Program-made: the position numbers and the translations under genes
The notes under the pieces: model-generated
Told to the model about the DNA's origin: nothing
The model's input: the letters and a program-made list of their open reading frames with translations, nothing else
Database searches by the model: none
Shown: positions 17,967-26,934 of the stretch, one piece after another
Layout of the letters: the number at the start of each line of letters is the position of its first letter
Position numbering within the stretch: the first letter of the stretch is position 1
Assembly: GCA_020638655.1 (NCBI GenBank)
Contig: JACKIC010000005.1
Span: forward strand, 124,001-188,000
DNA length: 64,000 nucleotides
Direction: 5' to 3'
Source: Planctomycetota bacterium
GTDB taxonomy: Bacteria; Planctomycetota; UBA1135; UBA2386

Positions 17967-19139
17967 TCACTTCGCGGCGAGCAGGCGCTCGACCGTGAAC
18001 TTCAGCAGCGCTTCGCTGCCCGACCCGACGCAGCACAGCGCGACCTTGCCGTCGCGACCGACGACGACGAGTGTCGGGATGCCCTTGACGAAGTAGTGCT
18101 CGAAGTCGCTCTGCTCGCCGATGACGAACGGATACTCGATGCCGGTGTTGTCGCGGAACTCGGTGACGTGCGCGGCGAAGTCCTCCGGGGCGATCTCGGG
18201 GATCGACTTGCCGCCCGACCGCATCTGCTCCTTGTTCGCGGGCATGTAGCCGTTCTTGTAGAAGCGGGTCACGCCCATGACCTGCAGGCCTTGGTCCTTG
18301 TGCTCGTGGAACATCTCGCTGAGCGCCGGCATCACCGCACGGCACGGAGGGCACCAGGTCGCCCAGAAGTCGACGAGCACGATCTTGCCCTTCATGCTGC
18401 CGAGCGCGCGGGCCTCGTCGCCGATCCAGGTCTTGCTGTCGATGTCGGGCGCCGTCTCACCGACCAGCTCCTTGCGCAGCGTGACGTAGTTCATCCCGCG
18501 CTCGTCGGCGAACTTCTCGGCGGCAAGGTATTGCTCACGGGCCTTGGCGACGTCACCGCCCGCCGCGAAGAAGTCACCGAGGGTCAGCAGCGTGCTGGCC
18601 TTGGCCGGCCCGTCCTGCTCCTCGGCGAGCTTGGCGATCGACTCGGTCGCCCCGGCGAGGTCGCCCGAGCTCAGCAGCGCCATCGGCAGCGCCCGGCCGC
18701 GGATGCTCTGCGCAGCGCGCTCCTTGCCGAAGTGCTCGAGATAGAAGCGGCAGGCCTTGACGGCGCGGTCGGCCTTCTCGGTGTCGTTGGCGATCGCGGG
18801 CAGGCCGTCCTTGAGCAGGTCCGCGTCCTTCTCGACGTCGAAGGCGTCGAAGTCGCAGGCCGCGAACGCCGCGGCGAAGGCTTCCTGCGGGCCCTGCTGC
18901 TGCTTGCGCAGTTCCGCGAGTTCACGGGTCACGGCCGCGAGTTCCTCGCTGCCCCGCTTGAGGCCACGCGCCTTCGCGCTCGCCTCCTTCATCACCTCGC
19001 GCTGCGCCACGACCTCCGCGTACATCTTGCGCACGCTGTCGAGCTTGCCGGCCGAGGCGTCGACTGGCTTCTGCGCGGGCAGCCACGAAACGGCCAGGGC
19101 GCAGACGAGGGAGGAGAGCAGACAGGTGGAGATCTTCAT
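17967..19139 (-). CDS. TlpA-type thioredoxin-fold protein with helical N-terminal domain
   Basis: 390 residues starting at the ATG at 19139, preceded by AAGGA. A signal peptide (MKISTCLLSSLVCALAVSW) directs it across the inner membrane. A ~210-residue helical, TPR-like region leads to a redoxin domain with the active site DFWATWCPPCRAVMP (Cys263 and Cys266). Such proteins act as periplasmic thiol-disulfide reductants or cytochrome c maturation partners; the closing VERLLAAK helix is typical. A TTG or ATG further upstream would only lengthen the leader. It is divergent from the TPR-DUF2911 gene across a 262-bp gap in which I see no clear promoter. Confidence 0.88.
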   Translation of the reverse strand: MKISTCLLSSLVCALAVSWLPAQKPVDASAGKLDSVRKMYAEVVAQREVMKEASAKARGLKRGSEELAAVTRELAELRKQQQGPQEAFAAAFAACDFDAFDVEKDADLLKDGLPAIANDTEKADRAVKACRFYLEHFGKERAAQSIRGRALPMALLSSGDLAGATESIAKLAEEQDGPAKASTLLTLGDFFAAGGDVAKAREQYLAAEKFADERGMNYVTLRKELVGETAPDIDSKTWIGDEARALGSMKGKIVLVDFWATWCPPCRAVMPALSEMFHEHKDQGLQVMGVTRFYKNGYMPANKEQMRSGGKSIPEIAPEDFAAHVTEFRDNTGIEYPFVIGEQSDFEHYFVKGIPTLVVVGRDGKVALCCVGSGSEALLKFTVERLLAAK

Positions 19140-19401
19140 GTGGGGTCCTTCGCGAGATGGTCGCGCCACCGCGAAACCGGTGACGGACGGCGCACGCTAC
19201 GCGATCCCCCCCCACGCCGGCCCTAGGTGACGGGCTTGGGACACCAGCGCCGTGCGGCCCGGCACCCGCCGGACGGCCGCCAGCCCGACGGTTTTGCCCG
19301 GGTTACGTTCCGCAACCGCGCAATGCGTGGATCCCGTACAAGACGCGGTGCTCCGCAGCCCGCGGAGCCATCGCTCCCACCCGCTCTCCCACGAGTTCAC
19401 C

Positions 19402-20430
19402 ATGCGCCATCTGTTGTTCGTCGCGTCGCTGTCGGCGTTCGCCTGCTTCGCCGCCGCTCCCTCCGCCCTCGCCCAACAACCCACGCCCGCCGTCAGCAAG
19501 GAGGCGCGCAGCGCCGCCGACGCTGCGTGGAAGAAGCAGGACTACGAGGCCGCGGCCACCAACTACCGCAAGGTCGTCGACGCCGATCCCAAGGACGGCG
19601 AAGCGTGGCACCGGCTCGGCTTCTCGCTGCACTCGCTCGGCAAGCTCGACGAGGCGCTGCTCGCGCACGAGAGGGCGGCGACGTTCCCGCGCTTCGCCGG
19701 ACACGGCTGCTACAACGCCGCGTGCGTCTACGCACTCAAGGGCGACAAGGAGAAGGCGATCGCGTGGCTCGACAAGGCGGCCGACGCGGGCCTGAACCTC
19801 TACGACCACATCCAGACCGACACGGACATGGACGCGATCCGCGACGACCCGCGCTTCGCCAAGATCCTCGCCAAGATCGAGAAGAACGCCAGCGGCGCCG
19901 CGCAGCCGCTGCAGGTCTACGTGCAGACCACGGCGCGCGTGCGCAACCGCGCCGCGTGGTTCGGCAAGAACGGTTCGCCGGGCCAGATCACGATCGAGCA
20001 CGCGGCCCTGCCGTGGAAGGACGAGTACGAGGCGCGGGTCGGCAGCGAGCAGTTGATGGGCAAGAAGTGGCGGCTGGGTTCGGACTACTGGACCTCGCTC
20101 GATTCGTCGCTGCCGATGAAGCTCGCGGGCGTCGAAGTGCCGGCGGGCTACTACTTCCTGACGCTCGAACAGCGCGACGCCAAGACCTTCATCCTGGCGC
20201 TGCACGACGCCGCCGCGGTCAAGAAGCTCAAGATGGACGCCTACGTCGCCGACCGGCTCAAGGGCGGCATCGAGGTCCCGCTGACGCACAGCACGCACGA
20301 CGACGTGGTCGTCGAGACGCTGAGCATCCAGCTGCGCATCAAGCCGGCCGATCAGGACCACGGCACGTTCGACATCGAGTTCGGCACGCACCTGCTCACC
20401 GCCGAGGCCACCGTCGCGCTGCCGAAGTAG
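19402..20430 (+). CDS. Exported TPR protein with DUF2911 domain
   Basis: 342 residues with a signal peptide (MRHLLFVASLSAFACFAAA, then PSALAQQ). Residues ~32-155 form TPR-like helical repeats (AWKKQDYEAAATNYRKVV, AWHRLGFSLHSLGKLDEALL, YNAACVYALKGDKEKAIAWL). The C-terminal ~180 residues fit DUF2911 (WRLGSDYWTSLDSSLPMKLA, then VPAGYYFLTLEQRD), a beta-sandwich of unknown function frequently found in exported proteins of Bacteroidota and planctomycetes. The combination suggests a periplasmic protein-interaction scaffold. The HEAT-protein gene follows 81 bp later on the same strand. Confidence 0.78.
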   Translation: MRHLLFVASLSAFACFAAAPSALAQQPTPAVSKEARSAADAAWKKQDYEAAATNYRKVVDADPKDGEAWHRLGFSLHSLGKLDEALLAHERAATFPRFAGHGCYNAACVYALKGDKEKAIAWLDKAADAGLNLYDHIQTDTDMDAIRDDPRFAKILAKIEKNASGAAQPLQVYVQTTARVRNRAAWFGKNGSPGQITIEHAALPWKDEYEARVGSEQLMGKKWRLGSDYWTSLDSSLPMKLAGVEVPAGYYFLTLEQRDAKTFILALHDAAAVKKLKMDAYVADRLKGGIEVPLTHSTHDDVVVETLSIQLRIKPADQDHGTFDIEFGTHLLTAEATVALPK

Positions 20431-20511
20431 GCGCTGATCGCGGCGCGCAGGAACCGCGCGGCGAGGGGGGCGTTGGGGCCGGGCCCCGTCGCCCCTACGC
20501 TGGATGCCACG

Positions 20512-21891
20512 ATGATCTGCCGCGCCATCGCCCTGTTCGCCCTCCTGTCGGCCGCGATCACGCCCACGCCGCCGCAACCCGACAGCTGGCTGCCGTTCGC
20601 CGATCAGCGCGTGGTCTCGCCGTCCGGACAGCGCTACGTGGTGATCCGCGCCGACGGCCGCGGCATCACCTACGAATTGAGGCGCCGCGCCCCGGGCCGG
20701 CCGGCGATGACCGCCGCGAAGAAGCCGTTCCAAGGTGACGACGCGGTGATCGCGGCCGATCCCGCGGACCGGCTGATCGTGAAGGGCAAGTTCGGGCAGA
20801 AGCCGCTGGAGACGATCGTGCCCGACGGGCTCGACGGGTTCCTGATGTTCGAGAAGTACGCCAACGTCGGCGGCGGCCAGTCGGTGACGTGGATCGACGC
20901 CGCGGGCAAGGCCGCGCCGGACCTGAAGCTCGCCGGGATCTTCCCGGTGACGCCGGCCGCGGCCACGCGCTCCGTCAGCTCGCTGTGGTGGTATCAGGGC
21001 TGCTTCCTCGACGAAGCGGCGAAGTCGATCGTCGTGGTCGCGGTCGGCGACGAGCTGCGCGAGGTCGCGATCGCCGACGGCGCGGTCACCGAACCGGGCG
21101 TCGAGCGCCTCGTCGCCTGGTGCAAGGCAGGAACCGCTGCCGGCCGCGCGCTGGCCCTCGAGGTCGCCAGCCGCGGCGCGCCGGCGCTGCGACAGGCTGG
21201 CGCCGCCGTCGCGGTGCAGATCTTCCACGATGCGAACGAACCGCTGTCGCTGCGCCTGCGCGCCGCGGTGCTGCTCGCCCAGGCCGGCTCGCCGGTCGCG
21301 TGCGAGCAGTTGTTCGACGACGCATGTGCCGCTTCGCAGGACGTCGAGGTGCGCCGCTACGCCGTCGCCAATCTCGGCACGGTGCTCGGCAACCAGGCGA
21401 TGCCGCGGCTGCGCGACCTCATGCGCGGCGAGGCGGGCCCGGTCTGGAGTGCTGCACAAGCCGCGTTCGCGAGCCTCGGCGAAGCCGCGATCCCGACCTT
21501 GTGCGAGATGCTGGGCGAACGTGACCAGTCGGGGGACTACCGCGGCGGCGCCGCCTTCGTGCTCGGTTCGCTCCGCAAGCGGCAGGCCCTGCCGGCCCTG
21601 CTCGCGGCGATCGAGGACGAATCGGAATACGTCGCCCTTGCCGCCTGCAACGCCGCGATCGACATCGACGCCGAGTCGATCGCGCCACAGCTGATCTCGA
21701 TCCTGCAGCGGGGCTCGACCCAGGACGGCCGCATCGCGCTGTATCTGGAAGAGTACCCGACCCGCGACGCGCTCGCCGCCATCGACGCCGCTTTGCAGCG
21801 GCTCCGGGGCGAGACCGGGGTCATGGAAGAGACCGTGCGCGTGTGGCTCGAGAAGGCGCGCACGAAGTGCGCGGCCGCCGCCCGGCGCTGA
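20512..21891 (+). CDS. Exported HEAT-repeat protein
   Basis: 459 residues starting at the ATG at 20512 with a signal peptide (MICRAIALFALLSAAITPTP). The first half is a strand-rich region of unknown fold (FADQRVVSPSGQRYVVIRAD). From about residue 205 on there are HEAT/armadillo-type helical repeats: VEVRRYAVANLGTVLGNQAM, VWSAAQAAFASLGEAAIPTL, YRGGAAFVLGSLRKRQALPA, YVALAACNAAIDIDAES. HEAT solenoids bind other proteins; no enzyme motif is present. A palindromic repeat starts ~24 bp after its stop and separates it from the metallopeptidase gene. Confidence 0.75.
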   Translation: MICRAIALFALLSAAITPTPPQPDSWLPFADQRVVSPSGQRYVVIRADGRGITYELRRRAPGRPAMTAAKKPFQGDDAVIAADPADRLIVKGKFGQKPLETIVPDGLDGFLMFEKYANVGGGQSVTWIDAAGKAAPDLKLAGIFPVTPAAATRSVSSLWWYQGCFLDEAAKSIVVVAVGDELREVAIADGAVTEPGVERLVAWCKAGTAAGRALALEVASRGAPALRQAGAAVAVQIFHDANEPLSLRLRAAVLLAQAGSPVACEQLFDDACAASQDVEVRRYAVANLGTVLGNQAMPRLRDLMRGEAGPVWSAAQAAFASLGEAAIPTLCEMLGERDQSGDYRGGAAFVLGSLRKRQALPALLAAIEDESEYVALAACNAAIDIDAESIAPQLISILQRGSTQDGRIALYLEEYPTRDALAAIDAALQRLRGETGVMEETVRVWLEKARTKCAAAARR

Positions 21892-21915
21892 CCGCGCCCA
21901 CCCCCTGCGCGGAGC

Positions 21916-22000
21916 GTGCGTACCGAACCGGGTACAAACCACAACCAGTTGGCGGCAGCGCCGCCAACTGGTTGTGGTTTGTACCCGGTTCGGTACCCAC
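21916..22000 (+). repeat. Palindromic intergenic repeat, copy 4 (near-perfect, 37-bp arms)
   Basis: A fully self-complementary element: arms of 37 bp (21920-21956 and 21960-21996) with no mismatch around a 3-nt loop (AGC), extended three more base pairs outside one mismatch. The arms carry the family core CCGAACCGGGTACAAACC and its reverse complement. It lies between two codirectional genes, 24-28 bp past the HEAT gene stop and ~44 bp before the metallopeptidase start. There is no T-tract. Confidence 0.9.
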
Positions 22001-22043
22001 ACTGGGCGCCAACACTGCTCCCCACCACCCCGTAGAAGCGCCC

Positions 22044-23954
22044 ATGCTCCCACGTCCCGCTCTCGCCCCGTTCACCGTCGCGTGCCTCGCGGCGCTCGCC
22101 AGCGCGCAGGCCCCCGCCGACGCGACGATCCCCACCGCGGCGCGCGTCGTGCCCTACCCGATCGACCTACCGGCGAACTTCCTGAAGGCAGTCGAGAACG
22201 GAACGCGCACGCTCGACGGCGCTCCGGGCCCCAACCACTGGACCAACTACGCGCACTACGACCTGGCCGCCGAGCTCGATCCGGCCGCCAAGCGCGTCAC
22301 GGGCAAGGCGCAGCTGACCTACATGAACCGCTCGCCGGGCCGCATCAACCGGCTGGTGATCCACTGCTACCAGGACCTGATGAAGCCGGGCGCGCAGCGC
22401 ACGCGCACCGTGGTGCCGACGCCGGGCTTCGAGGTCGGCGAGGTCACCATCGACGGTGAGAAGGCGCGCACGTTCGTGCGCGACACGATCATGAACGTGC
22501 GGCTGCCGCAGGAGATCCCCTCGGGCGGCAAGGTGACGGTCGCGATCGACTGGGCCTACCAGGTGCCCAAGGCCGGCACCGCGCCGCGCACCGGCTACGA
22601 GGACGAGGACGTCTTCTACCTGGCCTACTGGTATCCGCAGTTCGCGGTCTACGACGACGTCGACGGTTGGGTCGCGGATCCGTACCGCGGCAACGGCGAG
22701 TTCTACATGGACTACGCCGACTACGACATCAGCTTCACCGTGCCGGTCGGCTACATCGTGCGCGCCACCGGCGTGCTGCAGAACCCCGGCGACGTGCTGA
22801 CCAAGAAGGCGATGGACGCGCTCGACGCGGCCCGCGAGACGCGCGACGTGGTGCACGTCGTCGACCGCGAGGACCTCGCCAACGGCACCGCCACGCGCGA
22901 GTCCTCGACCGGCAAGCTGACCTGGAAGTTCCACGCCGAGAACGTGCGCGACGCCGCGGTCAGCATCGGCCGCACCTACCTGTGGGACGTCGCGCAGGCC
23001 GTGGTCAAGGACAAGAACGGCCCCGGCAAGGACGGCACCTGCGAGATCCACGCCGTCTACGAAGCCAACGCCGGCGATTGGGTGCGCGGCGTCGAGTACG
23101 CGCGCCACACGATCGAGTTCATGTCGGCCAACGTGTTCCCCTACCCATGGCCGCACATGACCGCGTGCGAAGGCATCATCGGCGGCGGCATGGAGTTCCC
23201 GATGATGACGATCATCGGCGGCCGCAACCCGGCCGGCACGATCGCGCACGAGCTGATCCACATGTGGTTCCCGATGATCGTGGGCAGCAACGAGAAGCGC
23301 TACGCGTGGCAGGACGAGGGCTTCACGTCGTTCTGGACCACGCTGTGCCGCGGCGACTTCACCCGGCGGGAGAACGGCCCGCGCGGCGACATCCTGAGTG
23401 CCGCCAACACCATCGCGCGCGGCGGCGACGTGGTCTGCATGCGCCACGGCGACACCTACGGCACCGACAACTTCGGCTTCGCGAGCTACAGCAAGACCGC
23501 GGCGATCCTGCACCAGACCCGCGCGATGCTCGGCGACGAGGTGTTCTTCGCCGCGTTCCGCCGCTACGTCGCCGACTGGGCCTACAAGCACCCGCAGCCC
23601 TACGACTTCTTCCGTTCGTTCGGCAAGTCGGCGGGCATGGACCTCGAGCCGTACTTCCGCACCTGGTTCTTCGAGGCCTGGCAGCTCGACCAGGCCGTGC
23701 AGTCGGTACAGCCCACCGGCAGCGGCACGCTGGTGACGATCGAGGACCGCGGCCGCGCCTGGCACCCCAGCGTCGTCGAGGCCACCTACGCGGACGGCAA
23801 GACCGAACGCAAGAACATCGCGATGGACTGGTGGCGCACACACACGATCGCGCGCCTGCAGTTCGGCAAGGACGTGGTCAAGGTGGTGATCGATCCGGAC
23901 GTGGGCACGATCGACGTGAACCGGAAGAACAACACCTGGGAGAAGGAGCAGTAG
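22044..23954 (+). CDS. M1-family zinc metallopeptidase, secreted
   Basis: 636 residues with a signal peptide (PALAPFTVACLAALASAQA). M1 (gluzincin) aminopeptidase features: an N-terminal beta domain with TGKAQLTYMNRSP, the substrate-binding motif GGGMEFPMM in place of GAMEN, and the zinc site HELIH (His402, His406) with Glu425 in DEGFTSFW, which fits HEXXH-X18-E exactly. After it comes a helical domain (FGFASYSKTAAILHQTRAML) and a C-terminal strand region with the RTWFFEAWQLDQ block. It should release N-terminal residues from peptides outside the cytoplasm. Start ATG at 22044, just after the palindromic repeat; the upstream HEAT protein may be a functional neighbour. Confidence 0.93.
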   Translation: MLPRPALAPFTVACLAALASAQAPADATIPTAARVVPYPIDLPANFLKAVENGTRTLDGAPGPNHWTNYAHYDLAAELDPAAKRVTGKAQLTYMNRSPGRINRLVIHCYQDLMKPGAQRTRTVVPTPGFEVGEVTIDGEKARTFVRDTIMNVRLPQEIPSGGKVTVAIDWAYQVPKAGTAPRTGYEDEDVFYLAYWYPQFAVYDDVDGWVADPYRGNGEFYMDYADYDISFTVPVGYIVRATGVLQNPGDVLTKKAMDALDAARETRDVVHVVDREDLANGTATRESSTGKLTWKFHAENVRDAAVSIGRTYLWDVAQAVVKDKNGPGKDGTCEIHAVYEANAGDWVRGVEYARHTIEFMSANVFPYPWPHMTACEGIIGGGMEFPMMTIIGGRNPAGTIAHELIHMWFPMIVGSNEKRYAWQDEGFTSFWTTLCRGDFTRRENGPRGDILSAANTIARGGDVVCMRHGDTYGTDNFGFASYSKTAAILHQTRAMLGDEVFFAAFRRYVADWAYKHPQPYDFFRSFGKSAGMDLEPYFRTWFFEAWQLDQAVQSVQPTGSGTLVTIEDRGRAWHPSVVEATYADGKTERKNIAMDWWRTHTIARLQFGKDVVKVVIDPDVGTIDVNRKNNTWEKEQ

Positions 23955-23974
23955 GGCTGCGGCGATGGCCCGCG

Positions 23975-23993
23975 CCTAGCAAGAATTGCTAGG
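23975..23993. terminator. Short hairpin after the metallopeptidase gene
   Basis: A perfect 8-bp inverted repeat with a 3-nt loop (CCTAGCAA-GAA-TTGCTAGG), 20 bp after the stop codon. No T-tract follows. It contains CTAG, which is rare in this GC-rich DNA, so an operator role for the following gene is also possible. Confidence 0.45.
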
Positions 23994-24018
23994 GGGAACA
24001 GCCCAGGGCTATGCTCTG

Positions 24019-25907
24019 ATGGCCCATCCCAGGCTCGAGGAGCACCCCGTCCCCGCCCCTCGACAGAGTTCCTCGACCCAAGGCACTCCGGGTATCTTGC
24101 GCCATCGCCTCGTCCTTTCGGCTGCGCTCGCACTTGCCGAGCCGGCAGCCCTGCTCGCCCAAGAGTTCGCGCTCGAAGTCGCGCCATTCCCGGCGCTCGC
24201 CGAGGCCCGGCGGGTGGTCGGACTCGTCGAGGACGTCGACGACCGTCTGTGGTGCGCGTTCGAGAACCGCGTCGAGTGGCACGACGCCGACGGCGTCTTC
24301 CAGCTCTCCTGGCAGGGCCAGGACGAGCGCGGGTCGCGCACCCTTCGCGACCTCGCCACGGGACCGGACGGCACGCTGTGGATCAGCAGCTCCACGAAGC
24401 TCTGGTTCGTCCTGCCGGGGACCCACGAAGCGCTGCCGTTCCCCGACGAACGCACGAACGGCGCCTGGCAGGTCGCCGTGGACAGCGTGGGCACGGCCTG
24501 GGTCCGAACCACGACCGGGCTGATCGGGTGCCGAGTCGACGGCTCGACGATCCCGACGGCGCTGCCCGACGACGTCGCTCCGGCCAACGGCGTCACGACC
24601 TTCGGCGGCAGGATCTGGGCGTGGAACGGCACCGGCCTGTGGCAGGCCCCCGCCGGCGAGACTCCGCCTCGCTGGCGCGCCATGCCCGGCGCGCCGCCGC
24701 GGATCCGTCGCATCGTGTGCGCCGAGGGCAAGATCCTCGCCGTGACAGAGGAGTCCGTGCAAATCGCCGCCGAGGACGCGCCAGAGACCTGGCGCACGGT
24801 GCACGCAGGGGACGAACTGCAATCGGTGTCCTTCGTCACCTACTGCGCCGGCGCCTTCTGGTTCGCGAGCCACACCCGGATGTGGCGCCTCGCGTTGAAC
24901 GACGGCAGCCTGATGCCGGTGCGCGTGTTCCTCAACGGTGCGCCACCCGCCGACAAGAGCATCTACGCGCTGGAGGGTGACCGCCAAGGCCTGCTGTGGA
25001 TCGCCACCCAGAGCGGCATCTGCCGCGCCGGCGTGGTCCCAGGCGTCGACAACCTGCTGGTCCCCCAGCTGGATGGCGAGGAGTCGATCGTCGCCTTCGC
25101 GGAACTGCCCAGCGGCCACGCGATCCTCGCCGGCATGTTCGGCACGCTGCTGGAATCGACCGACGACGGCTGGACCTCGCTCGGTCCACCGTGGCCCACC
25201 GGCAACAAGAAGCGAACGCGCATCGAGAGCCTCGGCGTGGACCGCCGCGGCGATCTCTGGGTCACCACGCGCGCGAAAGGAGTCTGGCACCGCCGCGGCA
25301 CGACCTGGCAATGCCTGGGCGAAGAGCGCGGCATCGAGGGAGCGCGCTCGTGGCTGCAGACGAACGACGGTTCGATCTGGCTGGCGGGCGTCTCGGAGGC
25401 CTGGCGCATCGACGCGAACGACGACCTGCACGAGGTCGCGATCCACAGGCCGCGCGAGAAGGTCGATCCGCGGCCGAGCGTGCTCGCCGCCGACGCCAAG
25501 GGGACGGTGTGGCTCGGCACCTTCCGCGAGGCCTTGATGCGCTACGACTCCGACGCCGACTGCTTTCGTTCCGTAGCCATGGAGGGCCTCGGCAGTTCGG
25601 TGCTGGGCCTGTACCCCAGCACGATCGACCCGATCCGCATGTGGGCCCTCACGACCAACGGGCTGCACAGCATCGACACGGTCGACGGGCGCGCGACCAC
25701 GGTGCAGGGCGCCGCACACAATGGCCTCATGCGCAGCCTCGCGCAGTGCGCCGACGGTGCGCTGTGGGTGACCACGCCGCAGCGCCTCGCCTTCGTCGAT
25801 CCGAAGACCGGTCAGTCGATGACCCTGCCGCCGCGGCTGGGCGCGCACCCGCTGGGCTACACGTTCCGCGCCAACCTGCGCCGCTCGGACGGCGAGACCT
25901 GGCTAGG
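24019..25907 (+). pseudogene. Reg_prop beta-propeller protein, 3' part lost (sensor-type)
   Basis: About 629 residues of an exported beta-propeller. After a signal-like segment (RHRLVLSAALALAEPAALLA), repeated blades with the two-component-regulator-propeller look are visible: GPDGTLWISSSTKLWF, RGDLWVTTRAKGVWHRRG, NDGSIWLAGVSEAWRI, AKGTVWLGTFREALMRYD. In full-length relatives this is followed by a Y_Y_Y domain, a membrane helix and a kinase or DNA-binding output. Here homology ends at DGETWLG; beyond ~25907 the frame stays open to 26799 only because it runs antisense through cheA, so those residues are not real protein. Start ATG at 24019, though a TTG at 24097 gives a tighter signal peptide. 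Truncated together with cheA at one point. Confidence 0.75.
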
Positions 25908-26811
25908 CGCGCAGCCGCACGCAACCTTCCGCGGGCTTGCCGGCCGCGCGGCGTCCCTCGGGCCCCTCGATGCCGTGGTCGACGGCGTTGCGGATCGCGT
26001 GCGTCAGCGGGTCCTTGATCGACTCGATGATCGTCTTGTCCAGCTCGGTGTCGCGGCCCTCCATCTCGATCCGCGCGCTCTTGCCGCAGCTCACCGCCAG
26101 GTCGCGCACCACCCGCGGCAGCTTGCTCCAGATGCTGCCGATCGGCTGCATGCGGGTCTTCATCACCCCTTCCTGCAGCTCCGTGGTCACGAGGTTGAGC
26201 CGCTGGCAGCTGCCCAGGAGGGCCGGATCCTGCTGCGTCGCCGTGTACTGCAGGATCTGGTTGCGCGAGAGCACGAGCTCGCCGACGAGGTTCATCAGCG
26301 TGTCGAGCAGCGTGACGTCGACGCGGATCGTATTGCCGGCCACGGACGATCCAGAGGCCGTCGCCGCGCGCGCCGATGCCGCCGAGGACTCGCCCGCGCA
26401 GGCCGCGGGCGCCTCGGCCTCGGCCGGTTCTCGTGGCTGCTCCGCCAACGCCGCGAGCGTGGCGACGAGTTCGGAGTAGTCGCCGTCCCCTTCCCCCTGC
26501 TCCTCCTCGAGCCGCTCGAGCACCTGGCGGATCGCGTCCGCCATCGCCAGCAGCGCGCTGGTGACGGCTCCCGTCATGTGCCGCTTGCCGTCGCGGATCA
26601 GGCTCAGCAGGTTCTCGCCGGCGTGGGCGATCGCGCCGAGCTTGTCGAGCGCCAGGAACCCGCTGGACCCCTTGATCGTGTGGATCGTGCGGAACACCTG
26701 CCCCAGCACTTCGGCTGCGTCCGGCGTCTGCTCGAGCGCCACGAGGTCGCGATCCAGCTGGTCGAGTCCCTCGTGGGTCTCGATCAAGAACTCTTGTAGT
26801 ACCTCGTCCAT
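25903..26811 (-). CDS. CheA-type histidine kinase, truncated within the ATPase domain
   Basis: 302 residues of a chemotaxis-type kinase. Order: Hpt domain with phospho-accepting His44 (TIHTIKGSSGF), an Ala/Glu linker where the P2 domain would be, the dimerisation helices (LMNLVGELVLSRNQILQY) and the start of the ATPase domain with the N box DPLTHAIRNAVDHGIE. It stops at GKPAEGCVRLRA, so the G1/G2 boxes and the CheW-like domain are missing, about half of a normal CheA. It cannot bind ATP productively, but the Hpt domain could still accept phosphate. The stop codon (TAG) lies at the same junction that truncates the propeller gene on the other strand. No other chemotaxis genes are nearby. Confidence 0.8.
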   Translation of the reverse strand: MDEVLQEFLIETHEGLDQLDRDLVALEQTPDAAEVLGQVFRTIHTIKGSSGFLALDKLGAIAHAGENLLSLIRDGKRHMTGAVTSALLAMADAIRQVLERLEEEQGEGDGDYSELVATLAALAEQPREPAEAEAPAACAGESSAASARAATASGSSVAGNTIRVDVTLLDTLMNLVGELVLSRNQILQYTATQQDPALLGSCQRLNLVTTELQEGVMKTRMQPIGSIWSKLPRVVRDLAVSCGKSARIEMEGRDTELDKTIIESIKDPLTHAIRNAVDHGIEGPEGRRAAGKPAEGCVRLRA

Positions 26812-26934
26812 GTGCTCTGCGCTCGGGCGCCATTTGGCCCGTCCTCGCACAGCACTTCTCGGAACGTCACACCGCACACCTCATCGCCATCCTTGCTAAG
26901 GAGCCGGTGTTGGCGGCGCCGCGTGGGGCGCGGT

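Noticed and set aside
21916..22000. A CRISPR repeat or attachment site
   Set aside because: The element is a single palindrome with no spaced array, no cas genes and no integrase nearby; its relatives are scattered intergenic copies.
24019..26799. One long gene of ~926 codons covering the propeller and beyond
   Set aside because: After ~25907 the plus-strand frame is the antisense of cheA and has no propeller character; cheA on the minus strand is clearly real up to the junction.
23975..26902. An invertible DNA switch between CCTAGCAA/TTGCTAGG near 23,985 and TTGCTAAGG near 26,895
   Set aside because: The matches are very short, partly in the same orientation, and there is no recombinase gene; they do not coincide with the gene truncation point.
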